Source of the DNA: Verrucomicrobiota bacterium
GTDB taxonomy: Bacteria > Verrucomicrobiota > Verrucomicrobiia > Chthoniobacterales > UBA10450
Assembly (NCBI GenBank): GCA_003217965.1
Contig: QHNB01000199.1
Coordinates: forward strand, 1-9,217
Direction of reading: 5' to 3'
DNA: 9,217 nucleotides
The notes beneath the pieces were generated by a model. The model was not told the DNA's origin. It saw only the letters and a program-made list of their open reading frames with translations, and did no database searches. Positions 5,116 through 9,217 of the stretch are shown here, piece by piece; the stretch's first letter is position 1; each line of letters opens with the position of its first letter. A program made the translations under genes and the position numbers.

Positions 5116-7464
5116 ATGCCACCTTTGCCGATGTTTGTTCGTTCACTAACGGCACCATTTGCTTCTTTCGCTCGCAAACCAGCGCTTCGATGTCTCTGGT
5201 TTATAATTACTGTGGCGCTGGTAAACGGCGCAACCGCCGCAGAGAGACGCCCTATCAGCGAAAAGGACTTGTTCGATTTCGTCTGGATTGGTGATCCGCA
5301 AGTATCTCCAGATGGCAATCGGGTAGCTTTTGTTCGAGTCACGGTGAACGACAAAAAGGAGGGCTACGACACTTCCATCTGGTCGGTAGCGGTTGCTGGG
5401 GGAGAAGAGCCACACCGCCTGACAACCGGTAATCATGATACCGCGCCGCGTTGGTCGCCCGACGGCAAGTATCTTGCCTTTCTGCGATCGACAGAAAAGG
5501 ACGGGAAACCTGAACCGCCACAACTGTTCATGCTGCCATTGACCGGAGGCGACGCCTTCGGATTTACCACCCTGCCTAAAGGTGCGACTGCTGCGGTCTG
5601 GTCGCCTGATGCAAAACAGATTGCTTGCACTAGTAGCACGGATGCAGAGGACGTGGGGAAGCAAGAGGAGAAAAAGCGAAAGGAAGAGGAGCTAAAAAAA
5701 GCGGCTGCGGAATCGGCGGATTCGATGACTGCACAGACAGCTTCTCCAACACCGCCAACGAAGCGAGAAGATGAGGGCGCGCACGAAAGCGATATTCACG
5801 TCATCACGCGCGCCGTCTATCGCTCGAACGATGAAGGCTATCTCGATCCAAAACGTCCCCAACACATTTGGCTGATTCAAGCCCCACATACGAGCGATGA
5901 AAAAGTTCAACCAAAGCAATTGACCAATGGCCGGTTCGATGAGGCAGAGCCGCTTTGGTCCACCGACGCTAAAACCATTTACTTCGCTTCGTTGCACATA
6001 GACGAGCCATACTATGAATTGCCCAAGAGCGAACTTTACTCTGTCGCTGCAACAGGAGGCGAACCAACCAAGCTCACCACGATTGAGATGGGGGTCGAAG
6101 GTCTTTCACTTAGCCCCGACGGGAAGCAAATGGCATTTATTGCCTCAGCTACTAAACCGGTGAATTCCTACACTCAGCCCGATCTCTGGACAATCGAGCT
6201 CAGGCCGAATGCCAAGCCGCGCAATCTAACGGAGAAATTCGATTTCGACGTGGGCTACGGTGTGTTCGGAGATAATGCACCGCCGCGTGGGGCCGGCCGC
6301 AACCGCCCGATCTGGAGCCCAGACGGAAACAGCATTCTTGAAGTTTATGGTAAAGAAGGTCGGACGAATCTCGCGAAATTTGACGGGATGACGGGTGCGG
6401 TCACGGAAGTGACGCAAGGGAACCAAGCAATCATACGTTTTGGCGCCTCGCCCGACAGCAAGAGAATAGTTTATCTTGTTTCAACCCCAACCCATGTTGG
6501 GGATCTGTTCACGTTCGATCAAAATGGCCAGCCCCGACAGATTACGGATATCAATCACGATTTGTTTAGTCGGCTAGAGCTGACTGAGCCAGAGGAGATC
6601 TGGTATGAGAGCTTCGATGGCAAGCGCATTCAGGCCTGGTTACAGAAACCGCTGGGATTTGATGCGCATAAAAAATATCCTCTTATCCTGAACATTCATG
6701 GCGGCCCGCATGCGGCTTATGGCTATATCTTCGAACACGAGTTTCAATGGATGGCGGCAAAAGGTTACGTTGTCCTATTTCCGAATCCGCGCGGAAGTAC
6801 CAGCTATGGCCAGGAATTCGGTAATGTGATCCAATATCACTATCCTGGGGATGACTTTCAGGATTTAATGCGCGGTGTCGATGAAGTAGTCCGGCGCGGC
6901 TACATCGACGACAAGAAGCTTGGAGTAACTGGTGGCAGCGGCGGCGGATTACTCACTAACTGGGTAGTTGGCCACACGCAGCGGTTTACCGCGGCTGTCG
7001 CTCAGCGCGATATCGCGAGTTGGGAAGCGTGGTGGTACACGGCGGATTTCACCTTATTCCAGCCAAACTGGTTCAAGGCACCGCCCTTCGATGATCCCGA
7101 CGATTTTAAAGCGCGGTCGCCCATAACCTATATTAAGAATGTAAAGACGCCGCTCATGTTAGTTTTGGGCGAAACGGATTCGCGCACTCCGCCCGGAGCA
7201 GGCGGTGAGGAGATGTTTCGTGCGCTCAAGTTTCTCAAAGTTCCCACCGTGATGGTAAAGTTCCCAAACGAGACGCACGAGTTATCGCGGTCGGGTCAGC
7301 CCTGGCATCGGATTGAGCGGCTCCAACACATTGTCGGGTGGTTTGACCATTGGCTATTAGGCGTGGCAAAACCCGAGTATGAAGTGGGGACGGAGCGGGA
7401 AGTCCCCATCAAAGCTCCTCTGCCAGTAAAGACGGACGTTGGGCAACAGGGGAGACCGAACTGA
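5116..7464 (+). CDS. Secreted S9-family serine peptidase (prolyl oligopeptidase / acylaminoacyl peptidase type)
   Basis: The predicted product is an exported peptidase that cleaves short peptides, with a beta-propeller gating the active site. I chose ATG at 5116 (782 residues) because it gives a signal peptide: basic n-region to about residue 25, core C-L-W-F-I-I-T-V-A-L (26-35) and A-T-A-A cleavage near 41/42. The open frame reaches a TTG at 5041, and no start has a good Shine-Dalgarno site. Propeller repeats carry PD40 marks: S-P-D-G at 64 and 114, S-P-D-A at 163, S-T-D-A at 282, then L-S-P-D-G-K, W-S-P-D-G-N and S-P-D-S-K. The C-terminal alpha/beta hydrolase follows from about 540, with H-G-G-P, F-P-N-P-R-G-S and the triad S608 (G-G-S-G-G-G), D688 (G-E-T-D-S-R) and H721 (N-E-T-H-E-L). 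Length is normal for the family. Residues about 176-220 are a highly charged Lys/Glu then Ser/Thr/Pro insert that interrupts the propeller. Peptide specificity is unknown. Confidence 0.93.
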   Translation: MPPLPMFVRSLTAPFASFARKPALRCLWFIITVALVNGATAAERRPISEKDLFDFVWIGDPQVSPDGNRVAFVRVTVNDKKEGYDTSIWSVAVAGGEEPHRLTTGNHDTAPRWSPDGKYLAFLRSTEKDGKPEPPQLFMLPLTGGDAFGFTTLPKGATAAVWSPDAKQIACTSSTDAEDVGKQEEKKRKEEELKKAAAESADSMTAQTASPTPPTKREDEGAHESDIHVITRAVYRSNDEGYLDPKRPQHIWLIQAPHTSDEKVQPKQLTNGRFDEAEPLWSTDAKTIYFASLHIDEPYYELPKSELYSVAATGGEPTKLTTIEMGVEGLSLSPDGKQMAFIASATKPVNSYTQPDLWTIELRPNAKPRNLTEKFDFDVGYGVFGDNAPPRGAGRNRPIWSPDGNSILEVYGKEGRTNLAKFDGMTGAVTEVTQGNQAIIRFGASPDSKRIVYLVSTPTHVGDLFTFDQNGQPRQITDINHDLFSRLELTEPEEIWYESFDGKRIQAWLQKPLGFDAHKKYPLILNIHGGPHAAYGYIFEHEFQWMAAKGYVVLFPNPRGSTSYGQEFGNVIQYHYPGDDFQDLMRGVDEVVRRGYIDDKKLGVTGGSGGGLLTNWVVGHTQRFTAAVAQRDIASWEAWWYTADFTLFQPNWFKAPPFDDPDDFKARSPITYIKNVKTPLMLVLGETDSRTPPGAGGEEMFRALKFLKVPTVMVKFPNETHELSRSGQPWHRIERLQHIVGWFDHWLLGVAKPEYEVGTEREVPIKAPLPVKTDVGQQGRPN

Positions 7465-7576
7465 CGCTTTCGCCCGGAGAAGGTGGCGACAGGGCACCCC
7501 GGCTACACTGTACCCGCCGCCTCGCTCAACTAGCCGAGCAGGATTGGTGCGATGATCAAACTTCTTAGTTTCGATT

Positions 7577-7598
7577 CTGCCGCTGAGGACAGCGGCAG
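7577..7598. repeat. Perfect 9-bp hairpin with AGGA loop
   Basis: CTGCCGCTG (7577-7585) is the exact reverse complement of CAGCGGCAG (7590-7598), enclosing AGGA. It is a strong stem 112 bases after the S9 peptidase stop, without a T-run on either side. It may be a transcript-end stabiliser or a factor-dependent terminator. Confidence 0.55.
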
Positions 7599-7773
7599 CT
7601 ACAACATAGCCGAGCACATCGGTCACTAAGATATCATGGCGGAAGAGCATCCCGGCTATTTCAATTCTTATGGAAGTTTACCCATAACTCAGTTTTACTT
7701 TAATGGCGGGCTTCGAGGCAGGTCCGAAAATTCTTCGGGCTGGCAAAAAAGAGGGGCTTAGACAAAGCAAGCG

Positions 7774-7826
7774 CGGAACAGAGACCTCCACGTCTGTGCG
7801 CCGCCAGGCTCAAAGCCTGTGTTCCG
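7774..7826. repeat. Palindromic element with three-way-junction fold
   Basis: Outer arms CGGAACA (7774-7780) and TGTTCCG (7820-7826) are exact reverse complements. Between them are two hairpins. AGAC/GTCT (7782-7785 with 7792-7795, loop CTCCAC) extends through one mismatch into the outer sequence. CAGGCT-CAA-AGCCTG (7805-7819) is perfect. Two hairpins inside one closing stem give a cloverleaf-like fold typical of small dispersed palindromic elements in bacterial intergenic DNA. Only one copy is in the window, so dispersal is inference. Confidence 0.6.
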
Positions 7827-7891
7827 GGTTGAACGATTCTGACGGATACTAACTACCTGGACATCTGTTCCCTCGCCTCGAGCTAGGGCTG

Positions 7892-7917
7892 ATTTCAGTT
7901 CTAACTGCAACTGAAAT
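7892..7917. repeat. 9-bp inverted repeat upstream of the membrane protein gene
   Basis: ATTTCAGTT (7892-7900) and AACTGAAAT (7909-7917) are perfect inverted repeats around an eight-base centre. An inner dyad CAGTT-CT-AACTG (7896-7907) competes with it, so CAGTT and AACTG alternate through the site. It ends 65 bases before the ATG at 7983, a plausible place for an operator or a leader switch. Confidence 0.5.
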
Positions 7918-7982
7918 TGGAAGCTGCGGCAGATCGAGCCGAATGGCTTTCCTCGGCGGCGGCGAAATGCTATTAGCGGCGC

Positions 7983-8642
7983 ATGGAAACAAAAGGAGAG
8001 CATGTCGATAAACCGGAACCGCGCTGGCAAGCCCTTCTTGCCTTTCTCGCCGTCGCCGGAATCGACATGGCGCTGCCGAAAGAACTTATTGTGGGGCCGA
8101 CTTGGTTGTTGCCGGTTCTTATCTTTGTCTTGCTCGTGCCGACGGTGTTCGCACATCGCATCGGACGTCACTCGCTCAATCACATCCTGGGAATCATAAC
8201 GAGCAGCGTTATCACAGCCGCCCTCATCGGATCGGTCGTGCTGCTGGTTTCGAATTTGCCGATGAAGAGGGAATCGCCCTTCGCCTTACTGCGATCGGGG
8301 GCGGAGCTTTGGCTGACGAACGTGCTTGTCTTTGCTCTTTGGTATTGGCGGCTCGATGGCGGTGGTCCAACGGCGCGCGCACAGCGGCGTGCATTCGGCA
8401 GTCGCAGCTTTGTTTTTCCGCAGATGCAAATCGAAAAACAGGAACGGACAAGATTTGAATGTGAAGGTTGGCGGCCCGGCTTCATCGACTATCTTTTTCT
8501 CGCTTTTACTCAAAGCTCGACCTTCGGCCCAACAGATGCGCCGCTGCTGGCGCGTTGGGCGAAACTTACCGCGATGACACAAATTGCTATCTCGCTCAGC
8601 ATTGTCGTGGTGCTGATTTCGCGTGCGGTGGGTGTACTTTAG
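7983..8642 (+). CDS. Polytopic membrane protein with DUF1345-like C-terminus
   Basis: A 219-residue inner-membrane protein of unknown function. Hydrophobic segments lie at about 17-31, 39-57, 67-92, 106-123, 167-181 and 195-216. The N-terminal pattern R-W-Q-A-L-L-A-F-L ... L-P-K-E-L-x-x-G-P-T-W-L-L-P-V-L and the middle N-V-L-V-F-A-L-W-Y-W-R-L-D-G-G-G-P resemble, as I recall, a widespread family of bacterial hypothetical proteins. The C-terminal D-Y-L-F-L-A-F-T-Q-S-S-T-F-G-P-T-D, followed by a last helix, recalls DUF1345 and the pore-plus-helix arrangement of two-helix ion channels, but the K-channel filter T-x-G-Y-G is absent. Residues 124-165 form a hydrophilic, probably cytoplasmic loop. 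The ATG at 7983 has no clear Shine-Dalgarno site; AAAAGGAG lies inside the gene, three bases before an out-of-frame ATG at 8002. It converges on the 49-residue gene with 26 bases between. Channel function is inference only. Confidence 0.82.
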   Translation: METKGEHVDKPEPRWQALLAFLAVAGIDMALPKELIVGPTWLLPVLIFVLLVPTVFAHRIGRHSLNHILGIITSSVITAALIGSVVLLVSNLPMKRESPFALLRSGAELWLTNVLVFALWYWRLDGGGPTARAQRRAFGSRSFVFPQMQIEKQERTRFECEGWRPGFIDYLFLAFTQSSTFGPTDAPLLARWAKLTAMTQIAISLSIVVVLISRAVGVL

Positions 8643-8668
8643 CCTCGGAAGTACTGTCTGGTCGTCGG

Positions 8669-8818
8669 CTACCTGCCAATGAGGATCAAAATGCCTGCGA
8701 TTAGCGCGAGAATGCCCAGGATGACGACTGGAATGGCGAGCGCGAGTGTCGTGACAATTCCGTAAACGATGAGAAAGATTGCCAGCATGAGCATGCCAAG
8801 ATTTTTAGTGATAACCAT
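8669..8818 (-). CDS. Small membrane protein, 49 residues
   Basis: A short gene starting M-V-I-T-K-N-L-G-M-L-M-L-A-I-F-L and ending A-G-I-L-I-L-I-G-R, almost entirely hydrophobic, with two membrane segments at about 9-24 and 27-47 separated by T-T-L-A-L-A-I-P. From memory, proteins of about 50 residues with an N-L-G-M-x-L-L-A-I-W-L-I start and an A-G-x-L-I-L-I-G-R end recur in many unrelated bacteria, usually annotated hypothetical, so this is probably a real gene rather than chance. It starts at ATG 8816-8818 and ends at TAG 8669-8671. No Shine-Dalgarno site is visible upstream. It converges on the nt 7983 membrane protein and diverges from the sulfatase. Its role is unknown. Confidence 0.75.
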   Translation of the reverse strand: MVITKNLGMLMLAIFLIVYGIVTTLALAIPVVILGILALIAGILILIGR

Positions 8819-8876
8819 GCGCGATCTTGACCCGACCGGCAGAGTTGTGTCACGCCGAAAAGGAGATGGCTCGTTC

Positions 8877-8925
8877 AGGAGAATTCTCCTCCCGAACTTC
8901 TTCGGGTCATTCTCTCAGGTCTGAG
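8877..8925. promoter_or_regulatory. Three consecutive dyads upstream of the sulfatase start
   Basis: AGGAGAATTCTCCT (8877-8890) is a perfect 14-base palindrome. It is followed directly by CCCGAA-CTTC-TTCGGG (8891-8906) and then CTCAG-GT-CTGAG (8914-8925), which ends two bases before the sulfatase ATG. They lie in the divergent gap between the 49-residue gene and the sulfatase. They could be operators or a 5' leader structure masking the ribosome-binding area; no strong Shine-Dalgarno site is visible at the sulfatase start. Confidence 0.45.
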
Positions 8926-8927
8926 TG

Positions 8928-9217
8928 ATGGTTAAACCCAATCTGATCGTTTTTCTTACCGACCAGCAAAGGGTTGATACCCTTGCTTGCTACGGAAACA
9001 GCAACGTCCACGCCCCGAACCTAAATAAGTTAACATCCGAATCTGTTATCTTCGACCGCGTCTATGTCACACAGCCGCTTTGCACACCTTCGAGAGCGTC
9101 ATTGTTGACCGGAATGTGGCCACACAGCACCGGCTGCACCAGAAACAGCGTGCCACTGGATCGGCGCCATCCCACCTTTATCGAGCTACTTCGGGATCAG
9201 GATTATGATCCTGCCTA
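8928..9217 (+). CDS. Sulfatase (formylglycine-dependent, arylsulfatase type), 3'-partial
   Basis: The first 96 codons of a sulfatase, running off the right edge without a stop. Sulfatases hydrolyse sulfate esters using a formylglycine made from the Cys of C-x-P-S-R. Here the motif is C-T-P-S-R-A-S-L-L-T-G with Cys at residue 52, so a formylglycine-generating enzyme is needed. The N-terminal strand K-P-N-L-I-V-F-L-T-D-Q-Q-R gives the metal-binding D12, followed by Gln where many sulfatases have a second Asp; T-D-Q-Q-R is common in one branch of the family. Y-G-N-S-N-V-H-A-P-N-L-N-K-L is the usual next segment. No signal peptide is visible, so this form looks cytoplasmic. An in-frame TGA at 8922-8924 restricts the start to ATG 8928 or GTG 8925. 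Full-length relatives have about 450-500 residues. The substrate is unknown, and phosphonate monoester hydrolase activity is a family alternative. Confidence 0.92.
   Translation, partial: MVKPNLIVFLTDQQRVDTLACYGNSNVHAPNLNKLTSESVIFDRVYVTQPLCTPSRASLLTGMWPHSTGCTRNSVPLDRRHPTFIELLRDQDYDPA

Larger units (their letters stand above)
7465..7982. other. 518-base gene-free region rich in inverted repeats
   Basis: No frame here has codon texture or family resemblance supporting a gene; the longer minus-strand frames overlap the neighbouring genes as antisense reads. The region follows the S9 peptidase and precedes the membrane protein at 7983, so it should contain the end of one transcript and the promoter of the other. 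It holds three inverted repeats (7577-7598, 7774-7826, 7892-7917) plus a weak CCGAA/TTCGG hairpin at 7724-7738. I see no convincing promoter hexamers and no insertion-sequence ends. Confidence 0.6.

Noticed and set aside
7357..7650. Minus-strand 97-codon frame across the end of the S9 peptidase gene
   Set aside because: It is antisense to a well-supported coding region, with no recognisable domain or ribosome-binding site.
8866..8928. 20-codon upstream frame ending in TGA that overlaps the sulfatase ATG, suggesting a translationally coupled leader peptide
   Set aside because: The AGGAG directly abuts its ATG with no spacing, so initiation there is unlikely, and the peptide is unremarkable. 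Its sequence is explained by the dyads.

Overview
The window is ordinary bacterial chromosome, moderately GC-rich, with ATG and GTG starts and a patchy match to Shine-Dalgarno sites. There are no rRNA or tRNA genes, CRISPR arrays, transposases or phage genes. The gene mix (membrane-bound ferritin/VIT protein, secreted S9 peptidase, sulfatase, several small orphan proteins) and the structured palindromic intergenic DNA would suit a free-living soil or freshwater member of Verrucomicrobiota or Acidobacteriota. That placement is a guess from gene content, not shown by the sequence.

Layout. (1) nt 1-1197, plus strand: the 3' part of an MbfA-type iron exporter whose reading frame is open to the left edge, then a 90-residue secreted protein with four cysteines and a terminator-like hairpin. 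(2) nt 1368-5002, minus strand: an orphan membrane-anchored protein; an O-methyltransferase whose 3' end is broken; a PEP mutase/isocitrate lyase superfamily enzyme; and an HD-domain phosphohydrolase. (3) nt 5116-7464, plus strand: a complete secreted S9 (prolyl oligopeptidase-type) serine peptidase, divergent from the HD gene. (4) nt 7465-7982: a 518-base gap with no credible gene but three clear inverted-repeat structures. (5) nt 7983-8818: a polytopic membrane protein converging on a 49-residue membrane protein. (6) nt 8928 to the right edge: the start of a sulfatase with the C-T-P-S-R formylglycine motif, preceded by a cluster of dyads.

The genes do not form one evident pathway; each looks like a separate housekeeping or accessory unit. 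The PEP mutase-like and HD genes could be co-transcribed (106-base spacing), and the HD and S9 genes share a divergent intergenic region.

The best-supported unusual observation is the methyltransferase. Its frame ends right after the A-L-R-P-G segment, yet the family's C-terminal end (E-V-G-F-R ... G-P-D-S-M-V-I-G-I-K) is encoded immediately downstream in another frame. This implies an internal deletion of roughly 45-50 codons. Second is a 53-bp element that can fold as a three-way junction upstream of the nt 7983 gene. I found no convincing evidence of a wholly new multi-gene system.
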